64,000 bases of DNA from Nelumbo lutea (Eukaryota; Streptophyta; Magnoliopsida; Proteales; Nelumbonaceae): assembly GCA_022828595.1 (NCBI GenBank), contig JAKGHH010000001.1:71792401-71856400 (forward strand). Direction: 5' to 3'. Both the position numbers and the translations under genes were made by a program. Shown here piece by piece: positions 48,019 through 60,085 of the stretch; position 1 is the stretch's first letter; every line of letters starts with the position of its first letter. Under the pieces are notes generated by a model. That model saw only the letters and a list, made by a program, of their open reading frames with translations. It did not search any database and was not told where the DNA came from.

Positions 48019-48418
48019 TGATGTAAGCCACATGGCAGGCCTAGGATGGCGATGCATGGCATAGGCCGGATCGCATCCTGGCCGTCCACTCATAACTAAC
48101 TCCATGCAAGTTCCGCTATAAATAGGTGGCATCACTATGAGGTAATGCATCTTGGCATTTAGTGCTCTAAGATTTTTAGCTCCCTAATGACCTCATTTGA
48201 GCTATTTTACTTAGGCATCATCGACCCGTTCGCTATGCCCTTTCTAACTTGACTGTTGGAGCCTCTGCCCCTAGGATAACACTTGGGGCCTCTAACATGC
48301 TTCCTTCTCTACAGATTCGGCTTATAGGCCTTCAGCTCTTTCAGCCCTCGAACACATTAGCAATCCCTCATCTCGGAAGCATAGTTACATTGTTCCCCTC
48401 GACCCATCCTTGGCACCA
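48019..48418 (+). repeat. Element C 3' LTR
   Basis: 400 bp, preceded by the purine tract AGTGGGGGCAAA; TATA-like box at 48,117-48,124. Confidence 0.88.
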
Positions 48419-48731
48419 ATAGAAGCCACTCCATTATGCTTTTCCAAATGGATGATGTAATCCGTAAGATCCTGTCAAGCACCATGTCTATTCTAAGCAA
48501 ATAAATGATGAGAGAAACACTAGGAATAATGTATGTGTATGCTAAGAAAAAATGCAGGCAAAAATAGGTCCATTCATAATCTAAAGCAAATAAATAGATT
48601 ATTCCGGGGTTCTACTAGTGTTACCATGGTCTTTGAGAGTTGTACCAGAAAAGCACTAGAGGAATGGGGGTTGTCACTGCCGCATCTTTATCCTTCACTG
48701 GTGTTATTTTGGATGGAGATCGAATGGGGGT

Positions 48732-49310
48732 TAGGAATGGCAATAGGGCGGGTTTGGGGTGGGACACCCCCTCCCCGTCCCTGCCCTGTAGTCAAGATAC
48801 TTTGCCCCGTCTCCAGTAGCGAGGTGGGTTCGGGGCAGGGCATCCACTCTCCATTGGGGGTGGGGAATCCCCGAATTTTCCCTACTTCAAGGCAACTACT
48901 TAAAAATTATCTATTTGTGGACAATTTACATGCATCCACTCTCCATTGGGGAAGGGGAATTCCCGAATTTTCCCTGCTTCAAGGCAACTACTTAAAAATT
49001 ATCTATTTGTGGACAATTTACACATAGGATATAGGAATCTGGGGGGTATTTTAGGAATTGAATTATAATACTTTAGGGGTATTTCAAAAATGGAATTATG
49101 GGATCCTAGGGTTTTAAGAATTTAGGAAAAACTTAGAGATATTTTATCGATATGAAACCTAAAAATATTTTACTAATTTACCTTCGGGTTTAGGGCGGCT
49201 TCGGGGAATTATATACAAAACCCATCATCGCCTCATCCCTGTTTAAGGTCGGGGAAAACCTGCCTTATTCGGGGCAGACCCTGATTTTATGGGGAAAATT
49301 GCCATCCCTA
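48732..49310. mobile_element. hAT-like MITE with internal 92-bp duplication
   Basis: Left TAGGAATGGCAATAGGG, right complement of AATTGCCATCCCTA. Flanking octamers ATGGGGGT and AGGGGGGT differ at one position, a good hAT target duplication. Inside, a 92-bp unit is repeated in tandem from 48,841 and 48,933 (CATCCACTCTCCATTGGGG). Confidence 0.85.
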
Positions 49311-49612
49311 AGGGGGGTGGTGTTTGTCTTTCAGAGAACGGCAGTCATCACTCATCATTTATGTGTAGTGGAGCGAATGTGAGGATCGAAAGAGAAGAAA
49401 AGAAAAGTTGTAGAAGGATTTGTTTTCCTTCTTTTATAGCCCTTTCTTCTTTCCCAAATGACCTCTTACCTTCTTTCTCTAAAACTACCTTAGAGAGCAA
49501 GAATGCATTAGAGAGAAAACCTCAATTTTCCAAAGACAGTGAGAAGTTTTGTCTTCTCACCTTAGAGAGCAAGAGAGCAGGCGTGTGTATATTTCATTGG
49601 GATTGGGCTAAG

Positions 49613-50147
49613 TAGGGATGGCAATGGGGTAGGTTTGGGGAGGGTTTTGTAAATTCTACACACTACCTACCTCTCTAAACCACCCAACCCATACTAGCCG
49701 CCCCAAAACCCAAAGTAGATTGGATTTTGAGAATCCAAACCCTCCCTACACAAGAAAATGCAAACCCTCCCGGCATTCAAGGGTAGGGGCAAGTTGGGTT
49801 TAGAATCTGTCTCTCATTTCCTATTATTTCCTGTTATATATAAGCAATAAATAAGTAAAATAATATAAATAAATAACAAATTTTCTAATTATTTGATTAA
49901 AACATGTAAAAAAACACAAATGCTAGTTATCAATTATCTTTCACATAAAAATCAAAATATTATTAAATTTAACACCTAGCACATAAAGTTTATATGATTT
50001 TCAACAATATACAGGTTCCTACCAAAAAAAAAAACAACATACAGATTGAGAAAATTGAATTTAGCCTAATACCATACCCGATTCATACCCATACAAATTG
50101 TAGAATCCCAAAATCCATTCCATATAGAATAGAAATTAGCATCTCTA
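49613..50147. mobile_element. hAT-like MITE, related to the previous one
   Basis: Left TAGGGATGGCAATGGGG; the right end is either AGCATCTCTA (50,147) or ACCATCCCTGA (50,190). The right terminus is duplicated as a 42-bp tandem repeat (50,127 and 50,169), which explains the ambiguity. Confidence 0.6.
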
Positions 50148-50199
50148 GGACTTAAACCTAATTATATTGAATAGAAATTACCATCCCTGAGACTTAAAC

Positions 50200-51033
50200 C
50201 TAATTCGTGGAGAGTGCTGATTTCCTCCTCACAGAATTGATCCTCGGCTGGAAGGGCTGAGGACCAATTTCGTGAGAGGAAATCTGGGCAAATGCAATGT
50301 GTATGAAAACAATTTTTTTTTTAATCCTTAAAAAAACATAGATTTTATGCTAGGAGGATCGGTTGTGATCACACAATGCCCTTACTTATATTGGCATACA
50401 TATCACTTTATGACCCCGAGTCCCACTTGATAACCTCAGTTCTAATGAAACGAGAGGCTGAGATTTTCCTGTATTCTATTAGTTTGAAAGGCTAGTGTAA
50501 CCCAATATTTTATCACGACAAAAGTCGAGATAAAGTTAACTTCGTTATTCTTCTTTTCTGTGTTCGTTTCAGTTGATTTTTTTTTTTATTTGCCTGGGAT
50601 CCATCTCATTAGGAGAGCAGCCCAACAAATATAAGATCTTTAAATCATTTCGTGCTAGTTCCTTTTTACTTTTTTTTTTTTAATTAGTCACTTGAAGGGT
50701 ATGCGCTAAGGGGTGAGCAAACGGTTTATTTGATTAAAAACTGGATCAATAAATCGAAATATTGAAAACCTGAAATAATTGAAACTAAAATTTTTTATTT
50801 GATTTTCGGTTAAAATCGAATTTTAATGCTATATATATTATATATTAAAAATATATATTATACAATGTATATAATAAATTATATATTTTAATATATAATA
50901 TAATACAATATAATTTATTTTATACATATTTTATATATGTATTATATGCTAATATATGTTATAGATAATAAAGTTTAGTTAATTTGGTTTCTTAATTGAA
51001 TAATGCTTACTCCAAAACAACAATTTCAAATTA

Positions 51034-51076
<43 letters not shown>

Positions 51077-51225
51077 TACGAAGGTGCTAGCCCATGGGGC
51101 AAATAAAGGAAGCTCACATCGTCTGTCAAAAATTTTCTGTCCCCGCCATTGAAAAATTGCCACGCCACCTTTTATTTTTGAAACTCAAATTTCAAGACGT
51201 CCAGAGTTAACGGCAGTCTTTTGGA
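50200..51225. other. Intergenic, AT-rich
   Basis: No gene. 50,820-51,000 is TATA-rich. A (TTA/ATT)n microsatellite of about 12 units lies at 51,040-51,076. Confidence 0.5.
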
Positions 51226-51229
51226 TTTT

Positions 51230-51937
51230 AAAAAACACTTAAATTTTATTAACCCGCTCAAGTGTCTCCCCTTTCACATCTCTCATAAACTCTTCTTTTC
51301 TTCTTCCCTCCTCATCGCCATTACAACCACCACAGCCCCTCGGCTGTATTTCTTCCTCCTTCCTTGCATTAGACTTAAGATTATCATTAGAGCAACTCTA
51401 CTTCAGAGCTCAGATTTATGGCAAGAGCCCTAAGCCCTGAACCAGAATTTTGGTCCTTATCAATGATAATGAGATTTAATAAACAATAAACTTCAAATAA
51501 CCACCACAAACACTGTTTTTTCCATAATCAATTTTTAGTATTTATTGTGAACTCTCCTAGAAGGTCGTTTTAATATTTACTTATGAAACACTACTACTTA
51601 GTGGGTACCTTCTTTTCATCTAGATCGGTAAGTGCACAGATGTAATCCATCAATTCATAACTAAGAAAATGAAATCCAGAATAAGCTACAAGGACGTCAC
51701 CAACCCCACTAGGTGAGAGACCCACAAAAAGTAAGAATGAATCGGAGTTTCAATGAAAGGGCTGAGGAATGAACTAGAGTTAGGGTTTAAACATGACACA
51801 TGGATTTGAACTCCAAGGGTCCTCGAGCTCCGGCAGGTGAGAGTAACCTATCAAGAAAAAAAAAAGTTAAAACATGAAAGTTGGTTGCAGTAGTTTCAAA
51901 GAAAGAAAACCCTAAAACTCGATGGAGAAGAAAGAAG

Positions 51938-51974
<37 letters not shown>

Positions 51975-52150
51975 GAGGAGGAAGAGGAGGAGGAGTGATC
52001 GGTGAAAGGTGAGGAGGAAGAGAATTAGGCGGCAACTGGTTGTAGATTTGTAGTGGTGGTGAAGAGGGTAGAAGAAAAGAGAGTTCATGAGATGTAGGAA
52101 AGGGAAGAGAATCAGGCAGGTTAATAAAGTTTAGAGTAAAATACAAAAAC
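51230..52150. repeat. Long imperfect inverted repeat (~110-bp arms)
   Basis: The left arm 51,236-51,345 (AAATTTTATTAACC, CATCTCTCATAAACTCTTCT, CTTCCCTCCTCATCGCC) is matched by the reverse complement of 52,035-52,146 (AACTTTATTAACCTGCC, CATCTCATGAACTCTC, CTACCCTCTTCACC). Loop about 690 bp. A (GA)n microsatellite at about 51,938-51,971 lies between. This may be a decayed Mutator-like element whose ends I could not place. Confidence 0.6.
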
Positions 52151-53371
52151 CTCCCCCGAGTTTTCTGACAATCATAATAACCTCTCCTGTGTTTTCACTT
52201 TAACAAAAACCTCCCTTGTACTTTTTAGAAAGGGGATTTAATGTGCTTATTTTTTCTAAATGGCTATTTTGCCCTTATGCCTAGATTTATATTTATTAAA
52301 ATATCCTTCAAAACACTATTTATTTTTTCTCAAGAACTCAAGACTAGAGTCGTCGGTCTTCTCTCATGTAAAAGTCAAAAATGTCCTTACTTGTTGATTA
52401 AATTTTCAAAACGTGCACCTCCTTATCACCCATGATCTCCATGATACATTATGTATTCTTCTTCTTTGCCCTTCAGGGATGTAAGTATAACGGATGCATT
52501 AAAAATGAAAGGTGTGTGTGGTGGAATCACTCAGGGTTTATTTGATTTTGATATTTGTTTCTCTATCTGAACCAAATATGTGCAGAGGAGCTATCAGATG
52601 TGAAGTATAATCATAATTTGTTGTTGCAAGACCTCTAGGAATTTGACACCATCTCCAATCTCATGGACTTCGACTTCAGCGACAAAGATTCTTTTTCTTC
52701 TTCGATCCATTAACTGAGCAAAGGTGAGAATCATCTTTTAAATAGTTAGACTTTGATTGGTTTTGAGAGGTTTTAACAACAAAATGCATTTTCTCTTGGA
52801 ATGTAGGAACTGGTGATAAAGACTAAAAAAAGGAGCATAGTTGGAGCAGATCAAAGCAAGGGTAAAAACAGTCAGAAAGAATATTTACAGGTTGGTCCAG
52901 AGTTGTAACAAATACTTATGCTAATGGTTTAATGGACGTTGTAGTCGTTTACGCCTTCTATTAGAGAAATAACAAAGCTACTTTCTCAAGCTTGGTGTCA
53001 AGGCTTGTGGTTGCAATGGTTTGTCTTATACTCTCAATTATACGGGTAATTCAAAATTTTTTAATTTCATCTATATGTGTTAATTTGATTATGGTGTTCT
53101 AAATTTTGGCGAACATTGATTACAGAGCATAGAGGGGATTTAGATCTTGCTTGAAAAGAAGAAAAGATGCTCGAAGCACAGAGGAGATTTAGATCTTCAT
53201 TACTCCCTACCAGAAGCACAGAAGATCCTTGATTACAGAGCACTTGATGTCTAAAAATTCTATTCAAATGTCTCCATTTACTACAATGGTGGGTTCCGTA
53301 CCGTTGCCAATCCACTAAAACATTTTCAAGACACGCTAAGGAGACTCTAGAATTGATTAAGGCCATAGGTA
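52151..53371. other. Spacer before element B, no clear gene
   Basis: Repeated CCTCCC(C)TGT/GTTTTC words near 52,155-52,230. The last ~110 bp before element B reads like protein in one + frame (YYNGGFRTVANPLKHF), which may be a gene relic that element B inserted into; I do not recognise the family. Confidence 0.35.
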
Positions 53372-54147
53372 TGCGATGAAGGGTGATTTGGCTCGACCTA
53401 CTAAAAAAGGGACACGTGGACACGTGGACACGGTCTGTTCAAGAAATGACAACTCAGCCTGATAAGTTCAGTTCGCAACAACTGAGCTCGCGTATTCAGT
53501 CACCTCCGCACAAAGGCCACCTCGGCGTAGGCTCACCTCGGAGCAGGGCCACCTCAGTGCAAATCTCACCTTGGCATCGAAGCACCTTGGTATTCAAGCC
53601 AATTCGGAACTAAAAGGCCGAAGTACCAGTTCGGAACCAACAACTTGAATTGCCACGTAACTGACTCCCGTGTAACCAACTCTGGAGGTTTCTCCAACAT
53701 ATCCTGAATCCCTTGATATCACGATGATTTAACAGATCCCGACTTTTTTGGGATCACGATAAGGACTTATCCAGACTCCGCCGACATCGGAAGTGGAACA
53801 AGATAAGCCTTACATGTATGTTGCTCCTTCGGAAGCAGAGCAAACTCTATCTCCACACCCCGGATATCCCGGAGCTCTTTCGTGTGCCCCATGACTACTC
53901 TAGTATATAAAGGCACCAATCCTAATGGCGCAAGGTACGCATGATTTTTCTGCTCTCTAGCTCTGTAGCTCTCTAAGCTCTCAAAGCTATCCAACTCGCA
54001 TCAAATTACTAACTTAAGCATCGGAGCGACCTCGTCGAGTTAGCCACCCCAGGTTCTCTGATCTTGTCTTGCAGATTCACCTAGCTCGTCGTTCGACTAG
54101 AAGCCACATCATCCTCCAGGTGGGAGCAGTCAAATCGCACAACATCA
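53372..54147 (+). repeat. Element B 5' LTR
   Basis: Starts near TGCGATGAAGGGTGATTTGG and ends AACATCA. The start resembles that of the element A LTR read on its coding strand (TGATGGAGGGTGATTTGG), so the first base is uncertain by about 5 bp. TATA-like box at 53,904-53,912. Confidence 0.8.
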
Positions 54148-54168
54148 ATTGGCGTCATCTGCGGAAAG
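54148..54168 (+). promoter_or_regulatory. Element B primer-binding site
   Basis: ATTGGCGTCATCTGCGGAAA directly after the LTR. Confidence 0.75.
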
Positions 54169-54215
54169 ACGATCAAAAAGCTTTCTTTACAATCAACAAC
54201 TTTCCACTGAAATCA

Positions 54216-56053
54216 ATGGCCTCTTCCAGTCACGCCGGACAGAGGAGTGAGATGAATGTCTTCGGGGGGCAACCTCAGCTTCCTTCGGTGTGCATTGGTC
54301 AGTTCACCATACCGCTTACTGCGACTGGGGTCCCAACACTAACCATGCCATAAAACACTACACAGGTGAATGCCCCACTCCCTCCAGTGGCAGGCGCAAC
54401 CTTCACTGAGCCATTTGTAGTTTCCCCTGGAGTCGGACAATCCCAGTTCGACGACCTGGTGCACTACGTGCGGGCCATCCAGGTCCAAATGCAGCAAGTT
54501 CAGCAGGTCCAGCAGTTCCAGCACTACCATCAACAGTTCCCTCCACTGCCACAAAGCCAGCAGCTGGTTCGACCCCAGCACCCAGCAACTAAGTAGAACT
54601 GACCTCGTGTGCAAGACATCACTCGATCTCCCCACCGAGGCAAGGAGACTTCCCAGGTCTTAGTTCCTCTCAGGAGCCAAGTCTCACCTTGCGGGAGGAG
54701 AGACGGTCATATCACTCCACCTGCTTCACAAGGCAATCTCGGAAATAGGTCCAGGGACACTTAGCCCAATAGGGTCCTTCTTCCTCGCGTTCGCATCAAG
54801 AAGGTGGATCGGTCGCAGGTAACCGGTTCGGGGTTCTGGCCGTGAATTCAAGGCGAGGCCCTTCCATCCACGACAGCCAGCCGCAAAATCCCACAAGGAA
54901 CTAGGAGCTACCTCGCGCTAGAACAGTACCAGAGCATACCGAGGTTAGCAACACCAACACAGAGATGTTGAAGAAGCAACAACGGAGGCGTCGCAAGGCA
55001 TGCCGAACTTCTGTACAGAACAGCCAGCTCACGAGACCAAACCAGCAAGAACAGATGAAAGGTAAAGAGGAGGCGAGCTCAATAGCTACAAAGACTATTC
55101 CTCTACTCTCTGGGTCGTCCCCTCTGTCTTTCGAGCTCTTGGAAACCCCGATGCCCAAGGACTTCAAGATGCCTCCCCTGGATAAGTATGACGGATCTTT
55201 TGATCCTAGCGATCACATGGACTCCTTCCAGTCCCAGATGTATCTATCTGGGGTTGACGAGTCCTATATGTGCATAGCTTTCTCCACCACCTTCAAGGGA
55301 GTAGCTCGGACTTGGTATCGGAAACTCACGCCAGGATCAATCAAGAGTTGGGCGTAGTTCATGGAATTATTTACCTCGCACTCTGTCACTAGCAAGAAGT
55401 GCCCGGGTCGCATGAGAGTCTGCTCAATGTAATTCAAAGAGAAGGGAGTCCATTAGAAGCTACATCAAGCACATCAACAACACCTGCCTATAGATCCCCG
55501 ACCTAGACCCAACGGTGAGACTCACGACAGCCAAAAAGGGGGTAACTCACAGGGAATTCAAATGGCATGTGGTGGCCAACAAACCAAAAGACATCACGGA
55601 ATTCCTCAAGCTTGCCAACCAGTTCATCAGACCGAGGAAGAGATGAATCAGAAGATTGACAATCTAGCGAAGAAGAGAAAAAGAGATGGTGACAACATAG
55701 GTAATGACGGGAACAAAAGAAGAAACAAGTCTGGGAGCCGATCTCCTTTGCGATCTCGCAAGTCAAGTCAGCACTCCAGGACACCACCTGTGGAAAGGAC
55801 AAACTACACACCCCTTAACGCTAAGCGAGGAGAAATCCTTATGGCTATCAAAGACTCCTCCTTTGTCAAGTGGCCTCTTAGGTTGAGAGGAGATCCCGCC
55901 ACCAAAAACAGGAACGTTTACTGTCACTTTCACAAAGACCACAGGCACAGTATGGAGAATTATAGGAACCTCCGTGACGAGATCGAAGAGCTCATTCGTC
56001 ACGGGTATCTGAAAATTTTCATACAGAGAGAAGAAAGAAATCAGGAAGATTAG
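54216..56053 (+). pseudogene. Element B gag (broken)
   Basis: ATG 54,216 (MASSSHAGQRSEMNVFGGQP) closes at TAA after LTMP (54,353). The frame resumes at 54,965-55,357 with MPKDFKMPPLDKYDGSFDPS, then DHMDSFQSQMYLSGVDESYM and CIAFSTTFKGVARTWYRKLT, and ends at a TAG after SWA (expected Gln). A knuckle-like CHFHKDHRHSMENY follows near 55,920 and EIEELIRHGYLK near 55,985. Confidence 0.88.
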
Positions 56054-56329
56054 AAAACAAACCAAAAGGGGGACCAGAGAAGGAATGCTCCCGAGTCCAC
56101 CAACAGACAGAACGATCAGCTGCCACGGCAACTACCCGAGGATAGATCGATCTGCAGAGTAATCAATATGATTACTAGCGGGTCCATCATCGCAGGGTGC
56201 ACTTCGGTAGCAGGTCAAACTTCAGTCCATGAACTTGAAAGCAAGGAGCAAAACCCGCCGAAGCGACCTCGAATTGAAGAGCCGATTTATATCATGGACG
56301 ATGATGCACATGGGATCCAGTATCCTTAT

Positions 56330-56900
56330 GACGACGCCCTGGTGATAAACTTAAGGCTCAACGATTTCAAAGTCAAGCGCATCCTAGTGGACTTGGGTAG
56401 CTCGGCCGACATATTATTCAAAACGCCTTCGACAAGCTACAACAACAAGAAAGCGACCCAAAGCCGATAGATACTCCATTGGTAGGCTTCAGCGGCGAGG
56501 AAGTCAGACCCCTAGGGCGAGTTTTAGTACCCGTGGAGGTCGGCATGTGGCCAAACATAGCGAGCTTCAAGCACACATTTATGGTGGTCGCAACCCCATC
56601 TCCTTACAATGCCATAGTAGGTTGGCCCATTACACACGCCCTACATGCGGTAGTGTCCACCTACTACCTGATGATGAAATTCCCTACAGAGTAGGGGTTG
56701 CGTGAGGCGACCAGCTTGAATCTCGCAAATGCTGTGTAGCCACCCTCAAGGGAAAGCCAAACTAGCATTGACATTGAGCTCGAGCGATCTACGGAGTATG
56801 CTGAGGAGCGAGCTGCACCAATAGAAGAGACAGCTCACATCCCAGTCTCGACCGATGACCCAACCAAGACCCTCTAGATCGGCGCTTCGATCGAGAAGCC
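56330..56900 (+). pseudogene. Element B aspartic protease
   Basis: KRILVDLGSSADILFKTPST near 56,375-56,430: the active-site DSG is changed to DLG, so the protease is inactive even apart from later stops. GFSGEEVRPLGRVLVPVEVG follows at 56,485. Confidence 0.85.
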
Positions 56901-56939
56901 ACTTCGCTCTCAGCTGGTAACCTTTCAGATTAAAAACTT

Positions 56940-58380
56940 AGATATATTTGCTTGGTCCGTGGTAGAAATTCCCATAATAGACTCTAAAATTTTAACTCAC
57001 AAGCTAAACAATGATCCCTTAGTCAGGCCAGTTAGACAGAAAAAGTGCAACCTCACCCCGAAACGCTAGAGGATAGTCGATGAAGAGGTCGGGAAGCTCT
57101 TAGCGACAGATTTCATCAAAGAGGTCCATTACTCGAGCCGGGTAGCTAACCCAGTTCTGGTAAAAAAGGCCAACGGTAAATGATGCATGTGCGTCAATTA
57201 TACCGACCTGAATAGGGCCTGCCCAAAAGACTGTTTACCGCTGCCCAAGATTGACCTTCTAGTGGATGCGATCTCAAGGCATGAGTTGCTGAGCTTTCTG
57301 GATGCATACTCTAGTTACAACCAGATCAGGATGGACCCCGTCGATGAAGAAAAGACGACCTTTATAACTAAGCTCGGGTTGTATTGCTACAAGTTTATGC
57401 CCTTCGGATTAAAAAATGTCGGGACAACCTTTCAAAGACTTGTAAACAAGTCTTTTGAGTCGTTAATGGGCAATAAAGTTGAGTCATATGTAGATGGCAT
57501 GGTCGTTAAGACCCAATTTTCAAAATTTTTATTAAACGATTTGCAAAGTGTTTTTGAAATTTTACAAAAGTATAATATGAAATTAAATCCAACAAGTGTG
57601 TCTTCAGGGTTACCTCGGGTAAATTTTTGGGCTACATAGTCAACCGACGTGGCATCGAAGCCAACTCGAAAAAAATAAAGGTCATCTTAGATATGAGACC
57701 ACCCCGCAAACTAAAAGAGGTTCAGAGGCTAAACGGCCGAATAGCCGCTCTGAGCCGTTTTATGTCTAAGTCGGCAGATTGTTGCCTACCTTTCTTTAAG
57801 GCTATAAAAAAGAGTAAAGACTTCGAGTGGATTGCGGAGTATCAGTTCACATTTGACGATCTAAAAAGATACTTAGCTAGTACCCCGGTTGTGACCAAAC
57901 CCGAGGAAGGGGATATTTTAAAGTTGTACCTCTACGCGAGTGACAAGGTGGTCAGCTCGTTACTGATCAAAGAGGTAGACCGAGTCCAACAACCCATCTA
58001 CTATGTTAGTAAAGTTTTGTAGGATGCAGAAACAAGATACCCGGAGGTCAAAAAATTAGCGTTCGCACTAATTGTAGCAGCTCAGAAGCTTCGTCCATAC
58101 TTCCAAGCCCACACCATTGTTGTCCTCACCAACAATTCTCTGAGGCAGATCCTGCTCAAGCCCGAGGTGTCTGGCAGATTGACAAAGTGGGCTATCGAAC
58201 TCAGCAAGTACAACATCCGGTATGAACCTCGGATGGCAATTAAAACCCAAGCCTTGGCCGATTTTGTGGCAGAATGTGCGTTTAGCACCGCAACTCTTGA
58301 GCTGGCCGAGCTCGAGTACATGGTGCAAGCTTCAACCAGTGCAGCACCAATCCCGGTTAGAGCAGGTCTGACCTGGGACG
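56940..58380 (+). pseudogene. Element B reverse transcriptase and RNase H (catalytic YVDG)
   Basis: RQKKCN near 57,035, VNYTDLNRACPKDCLPLPKI (57,187 on), LLSFLDAYSSYNQIRMDPVD, then CYKFMPFGLKNVGTTFQRLV and YVDGM at 57,487-57,501, where the second catalytic Asp is Gly. Connection and RNase H (GYIVNRRGIEA, LNGRIAALSRFMSKSADCCL, YLYASDKVVSSLLIKEVDRV) follow at 57,627-58,022. A frame change lies near 57,600 and a stop at 58,020. Confidence 0.9.
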
Positions 58381-58810
58381 AGGAGCCCTAGATCCTCCAC
58401 GTTGACAGCTCATCCAACCAACAAGGAAGCGGTGCGGGAATAATTTTGTACGGTCCAAGTGGGGTGAAGCTGGAATATGCACTCTAGTTTAGGTTCACAA
58501 CACCGAACAACAAAGTAGAGTACGAAGCATTGGTTGTTGGGCTCACTCTAGCAAAGGAAGTGAAAGCTAAGCACCTCGTCATATGCAACGACTCTCAACT
58601 CGTGGTCAACCAAGTCTACGACGAGTATGAAGCCCGCGACCCCACCATGGCTGGTTATTTGGCCAAAGTTAGGGAGATCCTGCGTGGCTTCATCTCTTAT
58701 TTCATCAGGAAAATCCCAAGATTCGAGAACGCTGAGGCCGACGCCTTGTCTCGGTTAGCCAGCACAAGCAGCAACACCATGCGGATCGTGTACATAGAGG
58801 ACTTATCTCG
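58380..58810 (+). pseudogene. Element B second RNase H
   Basis: DSSSNQQGSGAGIILYGPSG-like block at about 58,403-58,460, then KVEYEALVVGLTLAKEVKAK and CNDSQLVVNQVYDEYEARDP (58,505-58,640), with the ND catalytic pair intact here, unlike in element A. Confidence 0.85.
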
Positions 58811-58859
58811 GCCTAGCATTCTTGGAGGGGGGGCAGGAGAGGTCTCTCCAGTAGCACAA

Positions 58860-60085
58860 GTAGAGCCGAGCTGGATTGACCCACTCGTGAGTTATCTGCT
58901 TTACAGGACCCTCCCTGCAGAATGCAATGCGGCCCAAAGGGTAGAGGGCCAGCCGACTAAATACGTCATTATAGACGAACAGTTGTATAGGAGATCTTTC
59001 ACGCTCCCCTACTTGCGCTGCTTGCGACCCTCAGAGGCCAAGCTCGTTCTCCGCAACACCCATGAAGGCTTATGCGGCGGACACCTAGGGTGGCAGGGCT
59101 CTCGCCTAGAAGGCATTATGACAAGGTTAATACTGGCCCACGGTGAAGGTAGACGTGCTCAAGCCCCTCAAGAAGTGCGACAAGTGTCAGAGGCACGCCA
59201 ACATCCACCACCGACCTGCTGCCGATCTCAAATACCTCACCAACCCATGGCCCTTTGCACAGTGGGGAATTGACATACTTGGCCCATTTCCGCCAGTGAT
59301 AGGTCAGAGGAGGTTTCTGGTTGTAGCAGTAGACTATTTCACAAAGTGGGTGGAAGCGGAACCTCTAACAACAATCACAGCTTGCAACATACAAAACTTC
59401 TTTTGCAGGAACATAGTGTGTCACTTTGGACTACCTCGGGTACTCATCTTTGACAACGGGAAGCAATTTGAGGACATCAAGCTTCAGAATTGGGGTGCTG
59501 AGATGGGAATTCAACAAAATTTCAACTCGGTAGCACACCCCCAGGCGAACGGGCAAGCGGAGGTCACCAACAAAGCCATACTCCATGGACTGAAAGCTCG
59601 CTTAGCTCAAGCCAAAGGATTGTGGGTAGACGAACTGCATAGTGTACTCTGGGCCTACCGGACCACCATCAAGACTGCCACGGGTGAGACTCCTTTTAAT
59701 CGAGGTGATCCCAACAGAAATCGAGGTGCCTACGATACACTTGGAGGCCTACGACGAGGAGACAAATGATGACGAGCTTCGTACTAACCAAGACCTGGTG
59801 GAAGAAGTACGAGACCTAGCATACATTCGGACTGCAGCTTACCAACAGAGAGTAGAATGATACTATAATGTCTAGGTCAAGAAGCAACACTTCTGTGTCG
59901 GCAACTTGGTTCTTTGGAATGTTATGTTACCTGAGCCTGGTGTTGGTAAGCTCGAATCGAGCTGGGAAGGTCTAAACCAAGTAAGACGGGTATTTGGGGA
60001 ACGTACATATGAGATCGAGACCTTGGAAGGGAAACAAGTACCTCGAGCGTGGAACGTCGGAAACTTGAAAAGATACTACTTGTGA
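58860..60085 (+). pseudogene. Element B integrase, core open
   Basis: Zinc-binding region: RNTHEGLCGGHLGWQ, then CDKCQRHANIHH in the next frame (59,143 on). Core: QWGIDILGPFPPVIGQRRFL, AVDYFTKWVEAEPLTTITAC, LIFDNGKQFE and HPQANGQAEVTNKAILHGLK. This gives the DDE triad Asp (GID), Asp (FDN) and Glu (AEV), all present. The open frame ends near 59,769 after TATGETPFN; a frame change there leads to EVYDEETNDDELRTNQDLVE (59,642-59,860) and the region after the core. Integrase inserts element DNA; this copy lacks only frame continuity. Confidence 0.9.

Larger units (their letters stand above)
40574..48418 (+). mobile_element. Element C: decayed Tat-like LTR retrotransposon without integrase
   Basis: LTRs 40,574-41,005 and 48,019-48,418 share the start TGATGTA, the words ACATGGCAGGC(T/C)TAGGATGG and GTAATGCATCTTGGCATTTA, and the end ...CATCCTTGGCA. 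Primer site directly after the 5' LTR, polypurine tract (AGTGGGGGCAAA) before the 3' LTR. Order gag, protease, RT, RNase H, second RNase H; no integrase is recognisable in 45.5-48.0 kb. A hAT-like MITE (44,470-44,956) and perhaps another LTR (46,422-47,723) are nested in it. Flanking 5-mers (GAATC, ATAGA) do not match, so the target duplication is lost or the ends are slightly off. Confidence 0.88.

Noticed and set aside
51787..52146. 119-codon frame with PPPLPPPPLSLSLSLS
   Set aside because: It reads the (GA)n microsatellite and an arm of the inverted repeat; no domain.
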